NCBI RefSeq assembly: GCF_000241525.1
Contig: NZ_AHIL01000043.1
Coordinates: 310,001 to 374,000, forward strand
Source of the DNA: Comamonas testosteroni ATCC 11996
Lineage (GTDB): Bacteria > Pseudomonadota > Gammaproteobacteria > Burkholderiales > Burkholderiaceae_C
Reading direction: 5' to 3'
DNA: 64,000 bases
Shown: positions 47,069-54,896 of the stretch, piece by piece
Layout of the letters: the number at the start of each line of letters is the position of its first letter
Numbering within the stretch: position 1 is the first letter of the stretch
Position numbers and translations under genes: made by a program
Notes under the pieces: model-generated
Database searches by the model: none
Told to the model about the DNA's origin: nothing
The model's input: the letters and a program-made list of their open reading frames with translations, nothing else

Positions 47069-47686
47069 ATGCAAATCCTGCACATCGACTCTTCCATCAC
47101 TGGCTCCAATTCCGTTACCCGCGCACTGACAGCCGATATCGTTGCCAGCCTCAAGCAGGCCAACCCCGAAGCCAAGGTGGACTACCTGGATCTGGCCGTG
47201 AGCGCCCCCAGCCACCTGAGCGCGCAGTCTCTGGGCTTTCGCACCGGCCAGGCCGCTGCCACCGAAGTCGAACGTCAGGAAAACGCTGTCTCCGAAGCGC
47301 TGGTCAGCCAGTTCCTCGCAGCTGATGTGATCGTCGTGGGCGCTCCCTTCTACAACTTCACCATTCCCTCGCAGCTGAAGGCCTGGCTGGACCGCATCGC
47401 CCAGGCTGGCCGTACCTTCAAGTACACCGCTACCGGCCCCGTGGGTCTGGCCGGCGACAAGAAGGTCATCGTCGCTTCCGCTCGCGGCGGCGCTTACTCC
47501 ACCAGCGAAGCGGGCCAGGCCATGGAACACCAGGAAAGCTATCTGAAGGTGATCTTCGGCTTCATGGGCGTGACCGACGTGACCATTGTTCGTGCTGAAG
47601 GCGTGGCCATGGGTCCCGACGCCAAGGCTGCGGCCATGGAAGCTGCCAAGGCTCAGATCGAGCAAGCACAAGCCGTCGCTGCCTGA
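47069..47686 (+). CDS. azoR: FMN-dependent NADH-azoreductase
   Basis: A 205-residue flavodoxin-like oxidoreductase: [25 protein letters not shown] at the N-terminus (FMN phosphate loop), [27 protein letters not shown] (about 92-118) and SARGGAYS (about 140). AzoR enzymes reduce quinones and azo dyes by two electrons with NADH and protect against thiol and quinone stress. The ATG at 47069 has AGAGG 13 bases upstream. It is followed by a strong terminator. Confidence 0.92.
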   Translation: MQILHIDSSITGSNSVTRALTADIVASLKQANPEAKVDYLDLAVSAPSHLSAQSLGFRTGQAAATEVERQENAVSEALVSQFLAADVIVVGAPFYNFTIPSQLKAWLDRIAQAGRTFKYTATGPVGLAGDKKVIVASARGGAYSTSEAGQAMEHQESYLKVIFGFMGVTDVTIVRAEGVAMGPDAKAAAMEAAKAQIEQAQAVAA

Positions 47687-47701
47687 TAGCTGACTGAGGT
47701 G

Positions 47702-47740
47702 AAAAAGCCGGCATCGCGTAAGGCATGCCGGCTTTTTTTT
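47702..47740 (+). terminator. azoR intrinsic terminator
   Basis: AAAAAGCCGGCAT and ATGCCGGC with TTTTTTTT: the stem GCCGGCAT (47707-47714) pairs with ATGCCGGC (47725-47732) over a 10-base loop, followed by eight T. It lies 16 bases after the azoR stop. Confidence 0.9.
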
Positions 47741-47900
47741 GCACGACAAAACTGGTCCCTACCGGGGTTTCGACATTTCCGACTGAAGTTCTCGAAAAAA
47801 ATGCCGATCTGAAGGCCTGAGCCCGCTGTTTTTGATACGCTGAAAACAGTTAGATACTTATCAGGACCGAGTCCCGCTTGACCCGGTCACGCTTTCCCAG

Positions 47901-48317
47901 ATGCCAGCTTCCCGCCCCATGTCCACCGCCATCCATCAAGCGCCTCAGCGCTCCGACGAGAACCTCGTCGTTACCGCTATTGCCGCGTTTCTGGTGGCAG
48001 CACTGATTCTGGGTACGGTCGCCTATCAATATCTCAAGCATTCGCAGCAGCAGGAGCAGACCCGTACCGACCGTCAGGCCTACAAGCGCTACAACGACTA
48101 TCTGAACTCCACCGAGCAAGCCGCTCCCAAGCCTGCCACCAGGCCGTCGGCCCCCGCTCAGGTCAGCGCACCTGCCGCAGCGCCCAGCATGGCCGAGAAG
48201 CTGCTCAGCCACCCGGCCGTCACGCCTGGCCCGGGCTTCAACGCCCCCGGCGTACAACAGACCGGCGTGGCCATCATCGATGCGATGGATCACGCCCAGG
48301 CATCTGCCAAGCAGTAA
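47901..48317 (+). CDS. Small single-span membrane protein of unknown function
   Basis: 138 residues: a short basic/polar start, one membrane helix (about 23-44, VVTAIAAFLVAALILGTVAYQYL), a charged Gln/Arg/Tyr-rich segment and an Ala/Pro-rich linker ending in a conserved-looking tail (AEKLLSHPAVTPGPGFNAPGV). I do not recognise a family. An internal ATG at 47919 is an alternative start; neither has a clear ribosome site. It converges with the SDR gene. Confidence 0.6.
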   Translation: MPASRPMSTAIHQAPQRSDENLVVTAIAAFLVAALILGTVAYQYLKHSQQQEQTRTDRQAYKRYNDYLNSTEQAAPKPATRPSAPAQVSAPAAAPSMAEKLLSHPAVTPGPGFNAPGVQQTGVAIIDAMDHAQASAKQ

Positions 48318-48358
48318 GGTCAAGAAGGCAGACAGGCTTTGCCTTGCTGCCTGGCAGT

Positions 48359-49156
48359 TCAGCGCATCACCAGGCCGCCGTCGACAAGCAGCAGCTGCCC
48401 GGTCATGAAACCGCTGAGTTCCGACGCCAGGAACAGCACCGGCCCCGCCACATCTTCGGGCCGCGCCAGCCGACGCAGCGGCGTGGCCGCCATCAGCGAT
48501 TCACGAAAAGACTCCTTGCTGCCCTGTGTGCCCTGCGTGGGATAGACCAGACCGGGCGCCACGCAGTTGACGCGGATGCCCACTGGCCCCAGCTCGCTGG
48601 CCAGATTGCGGCTGAAAGCCAGCAAGGCGCCCTTGGATGTCGTGTAGTCGTGGTAGGCGACGACAGGCTGCTCCACCAGATTGCTGACGATGTTGACAAT
48701 GCTGCCGCGCGCGCGCTGGCGCATCAACGGCAGCACCGCACGGCAGACATTGAAGCTTGCACCTACGGCCCCGTCGAACTGTGCCTGATAGTCCGCCCAT
48801 TGCAGATCGTCAAACCGGCTGCGTCGTTCGGGGTCAAATGCATAGGGCCTGAAGGCATTGTTGACCACGATATCGATGCCCCCCGCTTCGCGCACGATGC
48901 CGTCCACCATGCTCTGCACTGCATCGGGCGAACCCACATCGGCCTTGACCGCCCAGGCATCCCCCCCCGAGTCCTTGCCCGCGGCCAGGCAGGCATCCAC
49001 AGTGCTGGCTGCAGCCTCGTCGTTGGACAGGTAGTTGATGGCCACCGTCGCGCCCTCGCGTGCAAACGCCAGGGCAATCGCAGCGCCAATGCCGCGGCTG
49101 CCCCCCGTCACCAGCACCACCTTGCCGCGCAAGCCCATTGAAGAAGACTGACTCAT
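48359..49156 (-). CDS. SDR-family oxidoreductase (FabG-like), end of the TPP-riboswitch operon
   Basis: A 265-residue short-chain dehydrogenase: NAD(P) loop TGGSRGIG (about 16-23), NNAF (about 95), the catalytic Ser near VNIVSNLVEQPV, YHDYTTSK (Tyr-x-x-x-Lys, about 170) and the C-terminal SGFMTGQLLLVDGG. Classical FabG has NNAG; here NNAF. It is on the same strand as, and 141 bases after, the luxE-luxC-ABC operon, with repeat copy C between. A reductase turning an aldehyde into an alcohol would complete a LuxE-LuxC acid reduction, which is an inference. ATG at 49156; an in-frame GTG lies at 49162. Confidence 0.88.
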   Translation of the reverse strand: MSQSSSMGLRGKVVLVTGGSRGIGAAIALAFAREGATVAINYLSNDEAAASTVDACLAAGKDSGGDAWAVKADVGSPDAVQSMVDGIVREAGGIDIVVNNAFRPYAFDPERRSRFDDLQWADYQAQFDGAVGASFNVCRAVLPLMRQRARGSIVNIVSNLVEQPVVAYHDYTTSKGALLAFSRNLASELGPVGIRVNCVAPGLVYPTQGTQGSKESFRESLMAATPLRRLARPEDVAGPVLFLASELSGFMTGQLLLVDGGLVMR

Positions 49157-49185
49157 ATTCACGATTTCCGCTCAAACACTAGCAG

Positions 49186-49295
49186 GCCCCAAGCAAGAGA
49201 CAGCAAGCAAGGTCCTGCCCAACGATGCTGTCGCCCCCCTCCCCCAGAGAGAAGAGGAAGGCGCTGGCCGCCCAGGTAACACGCCTCAGGGGGAG
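49186..49295 (-). repeat. Dispersed intergenic repeat, copy C (after the ABC binding protein)
   Basis: It starts 2 bases after the binding-protein stop. On the minus strand it runs CTCCCCCTGAGGCGTG ... GGCCAGCGCC ... CTTCTCTCTGGGGGAGGGGGG ... GACAGCATCG, and ends CTTGCTTGCTGTCTCTTGC. The last block is shared with copy D. Confidence 0.75.
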
Positions 49296-49297
49296 AT

Positions 49298-50296
49298 TTA
49301 CAGCGGCACAACCACATCCGCCACCTTGATCTGTCGCTGCACCATGCCCAGCGCACGATAGGCATCGGCGCCTTTTTGCAGCGCGGCCATATCGAAGCTG
49401 CCCAGCGGCTGACCCTGGACTGCCGGCATGGAAGAGGCGTTACGCAGGCGGATCACATCCAGATTGATATCGCGACGCGTACCGTCGATGGCATATTTGC
49501 TGGCCAGCACCGAGGCTTCCTCGGGATTCGCCATCATCCAGGCAGCGCTTTCGCGGTAGCCCTTGACGAATGCCTTGAGCAAGTCCTTCTTCTGCTGGAA
49601 CACTTCCTCGCGCACCACAAACATGTCGCTGGACATATTGAGGTGGTCGCTGACCTGCATCACATTGACCTCGCCTATGCCCTTGCGCAGCCCCACCGCC
49701 AGGCCTGTATCCGTGGCGGCAGTCGCATCAACCTGCCCTTGCATCAGGGGCGCAAAGTTCAGCAGGCCGGTCACGACAATGCTGACATCCGACTCCTTGA
49801 GGCCGGCCTGATGCAGCATCACCAGCAGGTTCTGGCGCGTTCCGCTGGCAAGGCTGTAGACACCGATCTTCTTGCCCTTGAGGTCTGCCGGCTTGCGAAT
49901 GCCCGAGGACTTGAGCGAGACCACGTTGAACACGTTCTGCGGATAGATGTCGTAGATCGCCACCAGCTTCTCGCCCTTGTCCAGAGCCATGAAGAAGGAG
50001 CCGGGGTCGGTAAACGCCACGTCGGCCTGGCCGCTGAGGATATTGCGGATCGCATCGCCGCCGCCCGCGCCGGGCAGATAGGCCAGTTCCACGCCATTCG
50101 CCTTGAAGAAGCCTTTTTCGGGCTCGACCAGAATATTGGTGATCTCGCTGATGGGCTTGCTCCAGCCGGCCAGGCGAATCTTGCCCTGCAGGGGAACCGC
50201 CATGCTGGTGCCGGTCATGGCAAGGCCGCTCAGGCCTGCACAGGCGCCGAGCAGGCTGCGGCGAGAGATGAACGAAGTCTGGTTGCTGTTGTGCAT
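49298..50296 (-). CDS. ABC transporter substrate-binding protein (NMT1/SsuA type, thiamine-precursor-like)
   Basis: A 332-residue exported binding protein. The N-terminus FISRRSLLGACAGLSGLAMTG has a twin-arginine-type signal. The mature part has the NMT1/SsuA fold (IRLAGWSKPISEITNILVEPEKGFFKANGVELAYLPGAGGGDAIRNILSGQADVAFTDPGSF), the type that in ThiY binds thiamine pyrimidines and in SsuA binds sulfonates. Being under a TPP riboswitch, a thiamine-related ligand is likeliest. ATG at 50296; the longer frame upstream overlaps the permease and is rejected. Confidence 0.85.
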   Translation of the reverse strand: MHNSNQTSFISRRSLLGACAGLSGLAMTGTSMAVPLQGKIRLAGWSKPISEITNILVEPEKGFFKANGVELAYLPGAGGGDAIRNILSGQADVAFTDPGSFFMALDKGEKLVAIYDIYPQNVFNVVSLKSSGIRKPADLKGKKIGVYSLASGTRQNLLVMLHQAGLKESDVSIVVTGLLNFAPLMQGQVDATAATDTGLAVGLRKGIGEVNVMQVSDHLNMSSDMFVVREEVFQQKKDLLKAFVKGYRESAAWMMANPEEASVLASKYAIDGTRRDINLDVIRLRNASSMPAVQGQPLGSFDMAALQKGADAYRALGMVQRQIKVADVVVPL

Positions 50297-50318
50297 GACA
50301 AATGGTTTGAAGATGCAG

Positions 50319-51107
50319 TCAGGCCCGGTTGCCCGACTGCGAGGTTGAAAAGTGATGGGAGCGCAGCAAATAGCGCTCCAGAACAAGACAGGCCTGATAC
50401 AGCAGCAGCCCCATGGCGGCAATCAGCACCAGCGCCGCAAACATCAGCGTGGTGTCCATCATTCCCTGGGCTGCAATGACCACTGCCCCCAGGCCCTGGC
50501 TGGCGCCCATGAACTCGGCCACCACGGCGCCGACCAGCGCCAGCACCACGGCCACGCGCAGCCCGGCCAGAATCGCGGGCAGCCCCGTCGGCAGTTTCAG
50601 GCGCAGCAAGGTCTGCAGACGTGTAGCGCCCAGCATGCGAAACAGCTGCAGGCGCTGAGCATCCACCTGCCGCAGGCCCGTCAATGTGTTTTCCATCAAC
50701 GGAAAAAAGCAGATCAGCGCCGTGATCAGCACCGTTGGCAACATGCCGAAGCCGAACCACAGCACAAACAATGGCGCCAGGGCCAGCTTGGGCACGACCT
50801 GGCTGACCACCACATAGGGCTTGAGCACGCGCTCCAGCAGTTCAGACTCGGCCAGTGCCATGCCGGCCAGCAGGCCCACGGCGCTGCCTATGAGTAGGCC
50901 CAGCAGCAAGGCCTGCAAGGTCGCCCAGAGATGCGGCCAGAAATAGCCGGATGCCAGACCCGAGCACAGCGACAGCGCCACTGCCGAGGGCGCAGGCAAC
51001 ACCAGCGCCGACAAGCCAAATTGCCTCGCAGCCAGCTCCCATATTGAAAGAACGGCTATCAAAAGCAAGGCAGACAGCCAATGTGTCTTGCTCAGCAAGC
51101 TGCTCAT
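50319..51107 (-). CDS. ABC transporter permease (SsuC/ThiX type)
   Basis: A 262-residue inner-membrane permease with six helices and the EAA loop (QRLQLFRMLGATRLQTLLRLKLPTGLPAILAGLRVAV, about 140-176). It belongs to the nitrate/sulfonate/taurine/thiamine-precursor permease group. Its ATG overlaps the ATPase stop (ATGA) and the binding-protein gene follows after 22 bases, so these form one operon. Confidence 0.9.
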   Translation of the reverse strand: MSSLLSKTHWLSALLLIAVLSIWELAARQFGLSALVLPAPSAVALSLCSGLASGYFWPHLWATLQALLLGLLIGSAVGLLAGMALAESELLERVLKPYVVVSQVVPKLALAPLFVLWFGFGMLPTVLITALICFFPLMENTLTGLRQVDAQRLQLFRMLGATRLQTLLRLKLPTGLPAILAGLRVAVVLALVGAVVAEFMGASQGLGAVVIAAQGMMDTTLMFAALVLIAAMGLLLYQACLVLERYLLRSHHFSTSQSGNRA

Positions 51108-51841
51108 GCGCCCCCCCGGTCCATCGAGGTGCGCACCCGGGCGCAGTAGTCGTTGAACGCCGCACCATGGCGCATGCTTTGCTGACGCGGCTGCGGCAGC
51201 TCTATCGACCAGTCGTCCACGATGCGGCCCCCATGCATGAGTGCAATGCGGTCGCCCAGATAGACGGCCTCGTTGATGTCGTGGGTAACAAACAGCACCG
51301 TCGTTCCATGCCTATGGCAGGTGCGCAGCAAGTCGTCCTGCAGCTCGGAGCGTGTGATGGCATCCAGCGCCGCAAAAGGCTCGTCGAGCAGCAGCAGCGG
51401 CGGCTCCAGGATCAGGGCTCGCGCCAGAGCCACGCGACTTTGTTGTCCGCCCGAGAGCTGGCCCGGGTAAAGCCGTGAATGGGTGGCAAGACCCAGTTGC
51501 TCCAGCAACTGCATGGCCGCCTGTTGATCTTGCTGTGTGGGTTTGCGCTGCAGCGACACGGGCAGCAGCACGTTATCGATCACCGTATGCCAGTCCAGCA
51601 GTGTCGGTGCCTGGAACATGAAGCCCAGCTGCGGCCCCGGCGCTGCCAGTTCGCTGCCGCGCAGCAAGACATGCCCCGACTGAGGCCTGAGCAGGCCTGC
51701 CGCCAGCTTGAGCAGCGTGGTCTTGCCGCAGCCGCTGCGCCCCAGCAGGCAGTGAAACTCTCCGGCCCCGACCTGCCAGTCCACGCCATCCACCACGGGC
51801 ACTCGTCCCGGGTAGCTGAATCGGGCCTGTTTGAACTCCAT
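51104..51841 (-). CDS. ABC transporter ATP-binding protein (SsuB/ThiZ type)
   Basis: A 245-residue ABC ATPase: Walker A GRSGCGKTT (about 33), Q-loop FMFQAPTLLDW (the LLxW typical of SsuB/TauB), signature LSGGQQSRVALARAL, Walker B LLLLDEPFAALD and VTHDINEA. The start MEFKQARFSYPG (51841) gives the family N-terminus; an ATG at 51877 would overlap luxC by 11 bases and add 12 residues. It belongs to the riboswitch operon. Confidence 0.9.
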   Translation of the reverse strand: MEFKQARFSYPGRVPVVDGVDWQVGAGEFHCLLGRSGCGKTTLLKLAAGLLRPQSGHVLLRGSELAAPGPQLGFMFQAPTLLDWHTVIDNVLLPVSLQRKPTQQDQQAAMQLLEQLGLATHSRLYPGQLSGGQQSRVALARALILEPPLLLLDEPFAALDAITRSELQDDLLRTCHRHGTTVLFVTHDINEAVYLGDRIALMHGGRIVDDWSIELPQPRQQSMRHGAAFNDYCARVRTSMDRGGA

Positions 51842-51866
51842 GAATGCCACGGCTGTATCCACTCCC

Positions 51867-53333
51867 TCAGTCCGCATAAGAGGCCAGCGGCTGGGCCGCC
51901 AGTTCTGCCGACTGCTCGATCTCCGTCATGCGCACCAGATCCAGCAGGTTGAAGCGCCCGTCATGGTGCCAACCCGCCTCGGGCATGCTCATGGAGCCGA
52001 TGGCGCTGATACGCGTGACGCCAGCCGCACCCAGCAGCCCGGCCAGGCGGTACAGCTCTTCGGGGCCGGCCGCAATGCCGGCGGTCTGCAGATAGTCGCG
52101 CTGAGCGGCCACCACGGGCAGCACGGCATCGAGCCGGTCCACGGCCACCACGGCAATCGTGCGGTACAGCGCGGTCGGTGCCAGAGGCTGAAGACTCTCG
52201 CTGTAGGCAACGCTCCAGGGTGCATCCACAGGCCCCAGCAGCTGATGAGCTTCGCCGCCCCACTCCATGTTCTGCTGCCAGCGGGCCAGCGCCGCCCCTT
52301 CTTCAAGATCCAGCTCGCGGCGTGCAAAACGTCGCTGCAGATTGGCAAGCTCGGCCGCCAGATAGTCGGCAAAAGCACGCGGCGAAACCGGCGCCCCACG
52401 CTGCACATAGAACACATGGGGCGAATAGCAGCCCTGCTGGTCGTAGCGCATCACGTCCCAGGCTGCCTGCCTTGCCATGGCCGGAGCCTTGAGCGTATCC
52501 AGCGCCTGGGCCCCGATCAGGCCAAAGCCCAGCTTGTGGCCATGGGGCAAAAAGCGCGTCGTCACGGGCAGACGACGGCGCAGTGCATCCAGCGTCTGAT
52601 TGCCGCCATAGGCCAGCACCGTATCGGCCTGGGCATAGAGCGCGTCGGCCTCCTCCCCGCCTGCACCGCGCCACCACACCACGGCCAGGCAATCGGCCAG
52701 CGGCGGGTGAACCTCGGCCAGCAGGCGTGCAAACCATCCCGCAAACAAGGGCTCGGCACTGGCCAGCTTGCCAATCGCAGGGGCCTTGACCAGCAAGCCA
52801 CAGACCAGACTCCACAGCGACAGCGCAGGCACGTTGCCCGCCCAGCTATGCACCAGCAGATCCGGGCCGAAAGCACGTACGGCGCCGCCCTTGGCTGCCG
52901 GTTGAAAGCCATCGAGCACCGCCGGGTTGGCAAAATCCTCGGCCACAAAGCGCTTGAGCTGCGCTGCACGAAAGGTCTTGAAAAATCCTGTCAGCCCCAG
53001 CCGCACCATATCGGCGTCATAGCCGCTGACCACGGGCAGCCAGGCTTCGGCCTGCTGGCGGTAGATGTCGTTACGGTCCAGCAGGCGAGCCATCGCACGA
53101 TCGACGGCATCGATGATCTCGGCCACCGGCATGGGACGCAGATGGATGGCCGCAGCTGTACGCACACGACAGGCCAGTGCCTGCATCTGCGGCGCCGTCA
53201 GCACGGGAACGCAGACTTCCAGCACCTGGCCGTTCCGAGACTTGAAGTCCAGCGTCTGCCACTGCACTTCATCGTCGTTCAGGCCTGGCAGATAGCCAGC
53301 CCTGATGCGCTGTAGCTTGCGCTGCTCGTTCAT
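51867..53333 (-). CDS. luxC: LuxC-like acyl-CoA/acyl-thioester reductase
   Basis: A 488-residue protein of the LuxC family (aldehyde-dehydrogenase fold), which reduces an activated acyl group to an aldehyde with NADPH. Visible motifs are the GGNQTLDALRRRLP nucleotide region (about 240), HGHKLGFGLIG, and the catalytic cysteine loop DQQGCYSPHVFYV (Cys at about 302). In luminous bacteria LuxC works with LuxE and LuxD to make the luciferase aldehyde. Here there is no luxA, luxB or luxD nearby. It overlaps luxE by ATGA. The gene symbol denotes homology only. The true substrate is unknown; the TPP riboswitch suggests a thiamine-related carboxylate (inference). Confidence 0.86.
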   Translation of the reverse strand: MNEQRKLQRIRAGYLPGLNDDEVQWQTLDFKSRNGQVLEVCVPVLTAPQMQALACRVRTAAAIHLRPMPVAEIIDAVDRAMARLLDRNDIYRQQAEAWLPVVSGYDADMVRLGLTGFFKTFRAAQLKRFVAEDFANPAVLDGFQPAAKGGAVRAFGPDLLVHSWAGNVPALSLWSLVCGLLVKAPAIGKLASAEPLFAGWFARLLAEVHPPLADCLAVVWWRGAGGEEADALYAQADTVLAYGGNQTLDALRRRLPVTTRFLPHGHKLGFGLIGAQALDTLKAPAMARQAAWDVMRYDQQGCYSPHVFYVQRGAPVSPRAFADYLAAELANLQRRFARRELDLEEGAALARWQQNMEWGGEAHQLLGPVDAPWSVAYSESLQPLAPTALYRTIAVVAVDRLDAVLPVVAAQRDYLQTAGIAAGPEELYRLAGLLGAAGVTRISAIGSMSMPEAGWHHDGRFNLLDLVRMTEIEQSAELAAQPLASYAD

Positions 53334-54424
53334 GCGCCGGCAGCTTTCACAAACTCTTCAACCGCCAGCGAGCAGCCCTTGGCTGCGGCCCCTTCGGCCC
53401 GTCCAAGCAGCAAAAAGCCGTCTTTTTCCTGCGGGCCGGCCCACAGGCCCACATCCTCGGTCAGGATGGTGGTCACCGCGTTGTAGTTGGCCAGATCGCA
53501 ATGCACCAGAATGCCGCGCTCACCAGCGGCCACGTCCCTGCCGGTGATCGGCTCGACCAGACGCGAGCGAATCCAGTGCGGGCCGGACTTGACCGAAGGC
53601 AGCACCGCATTGCCATCGTCATAGAACTGGGTGCTCAGCTCCGTCATGCCATACATATTGATGCACAGACTGCGCGGCACGCCCAGCAACTGGGAAAGCT
53701 CGGCATAGAACTGCTCAAGCGGCAGCTCGCGCGACTGCCCCTTGTAGCCGCCCGTATCCAGCACGCGGCTGCCTGCGGGCAGGCGGAAGCTGCGGCCCTG
53801 CGCACGCAGGGCATCCATCACATGGACCAGGCTGAAGCTCGCGCCCAGCAGGGCAAAGGGCTGGCCGCTGCGCTCTGACTCCTCCAGCGCGGCGCACAGG
53901 GCCGGCATGTCCAGCCCTTCCGAGTTCAGGTAGTAGCGGCTGCCGGCCGAGCCGAATTCGGAGCGGGCAAGTGCCAAATAGTGGGCCAGCGAGGAATTGG
54001 GCATGGCCTGCTCATCGGGAAACAGAATGCCCATGGGCATGCGCTCCAGCCCCTGCATGAAACGCCTGGAGAAATAGCGCTTCATGGACAGGTCGTAGAC
54101 ATCGAGCTGCGGATGGAAATGACGTCCACGTGCGGCGCGGCCCGTGGTGCCACTGGTCATGAATACGCGCTCGGCGGGCGATGGCGGCTCGCTGCGCAGC
54201 TCCATCGCCTTGAAGGCATCGATGGGCACAGCAGGGACATCGCGCCAGCTCCTGACATTGCGCAGCGTGGCGCCGCGTCGCTGGCAAAAGCTGCGAAACG
54301 GCGCATTGCATTCGTACTGGTAGGCGAAAAGGCGCAGGGCGAATTGATTGAACTGGTCGTCGGTGCAGTCATCCATTGCGATGAAAGCAAGCAGATCGGC
54401 GACCAGCGAAGCGGCCTTGTCCAT
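53330..54424 (-). CDS. luxE: LuxE-like acyl-protein synthetase (first gene of TPP-riboswitch operon)
   Basis: A 364-residue adenylating enzyme of the LuxE/PaaK family: an ATP-binding motif FMTSGTTGRAARGRHFH (about 88-104), YGMTELSTQFYDD (about 260) and the C-terminal KGCSLAVEEF with Cys351, matching the cysteine in LuxE that carries the acyl group. It activates a carboxylic acid as acyl-AMP, loads it onto its own cysteine and passes it to LuxC. The start ATG has GAAGGA 5-6 bases upstream. That ribosome site lies within a predicted hairpin, and a TPP riboswitch lies 84 bases upstream, so translation should fall when thiamine is plentiful. Confidence 0.87.
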   Translation of the reverse strand: MDKAASLVADLLAFIAMDDCTDDQFNQFALRLFAYQYECNAPFRSFCQRRGATLRNVRSWRDVPAVPIDAFKAMELRSEPPSPAERVFMTSGTTGRAARGRHFHPQLDVYDLSMKRYFSRRFMQGLERMPMGILFPDEQAMPNSSLAHYLALARSEFGSAGSRYYLNSEGLDMPALCAALEESERSGQPFALLGASFSLVHVMDALRAQGRSFRLPAGSRVLDTGGYKGQSRELPLEQFYAELSQLLGVPRSLCINMYGMTELSTQFYDDGNAVLPSVKSGPHWIRSRLVEPITGRDVAAGERGILVHCDLANYNAVTTILTEDVGLWAGPQEKDGFLLLGRAEGAAAKGCSLAVEEFVKAAGA

Positions 54425-54430
54425 GAAATT

Positions 54431-54462
54431 CCTTCGAGAGCGGGGACGTCATGCTCCGAAGG
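54431..54462 (-). promoter_or_regulatory. Ribosome-site-sequestering hairpin of luxE
   Basis: On the minus strand CCTTCGGAG (54462-54454) pairs with CTCTCGAAGG (54440-54431), with one bulged base and a 13-base loop. The downstream arm includes the AAGG of the luxE ribosome site. It lies between the TPP aptamer and the start codon, which fits a translational expression platform; the switching partner strand was not identified. Confidence 0.55.
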
Positions 54463-54507
54463 CTTGCTGACCATGCGAGAACGCACTGCCCTGAGGTCAG
54501 CTTGCAA

Positions 54508-54580
54508 GCTCTTCTTCCGCCGGTATGAACCGGGTCAAGTTCGCGGGTGTAGATCTCAGCACTGGTGTGCACCCCGGAGC
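54508..54580 (-). promoter_or_regulatory. TPP riboswitch (THI box)
   Basis: On the minus strand this reads GCTCCGGGGTGC, then GTGCTGAGATCTACACCC, GCGAACTTGACCCGGTTCAT and ACCGGCGGAAGAAGAGC. GGGGTGC, CTGAGA, ACCC-GAAC-TGA and the CCGG...ACCGGCG segment are the conserved core of the thiamine-pyrophosphate riboswitch, and the P1 ends GCTC (54580-54577) and GAGC (54511-54508) pair. A possible -10 box TAAGAT (54594-54589) would start the RNA right at the aptamer. It controls the luxE-luxC-ABC operon, not a classical thi gene. Confidence 0.93.
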
Positions 54581-54585
54581 GCGGC

Positions 54586-54896
54586 GCCATCTTACCCCAA
54601 CGGCATCGCTGCAAGGGGCCGGAGCTGGCGCATGAAAGTCGCGTCACTTGTAACCTGGGGTAAGGCTCCAGCACGCGCAAGAAGGACATCCAGGGCAAAA
54701 ACATCAAAACACTGCTGCCCAAATACAATCGACCCAGCACCGCAAGCTGCCTGAGACGCAACCTGCCGCTGCGCCGACAATGGCGCAGGTACGACATGCC
54801 TGAAAGCGCGGCATGGCGCGGCGATGGACGGCGTCAGCAGAGCTTGCAAGCCATCCAGGGCACTGAACGCCCGCCCCAAGCCCCAGAGATATTCAC
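54586..54896. other. Divergent promoter region of TPP operon and TonB receptor
   Basis: 311 bases without a gene. The minus-strand TAAGAT box near 54589-54594 is a candidate -10 for the riboswitch operon (the -35 is poor). For the plus-strand receptor no clear promoter or riboswitch core was seen; its leader ends AGAGATATTCAC before the ATG. No Fur box was recognised here, unlike for the receptor at 22-25 kb. Confidence 0.45.

Noticed and set aside
51867-54424. A bioluminescence (lux) operon
   Set aside because: No luxA, luxB or luxD is nearby; only luxC-like and luxE-like genes occur, with a TPP riboswitch and ABC importer.
54586-54896. A second TPP riboswitch serving the TonB receptor on the plus strand
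   Set aside because: The plus-strand leader lacks the CTGAGA and GAAC-TGA core; only the minus-strand element is real.
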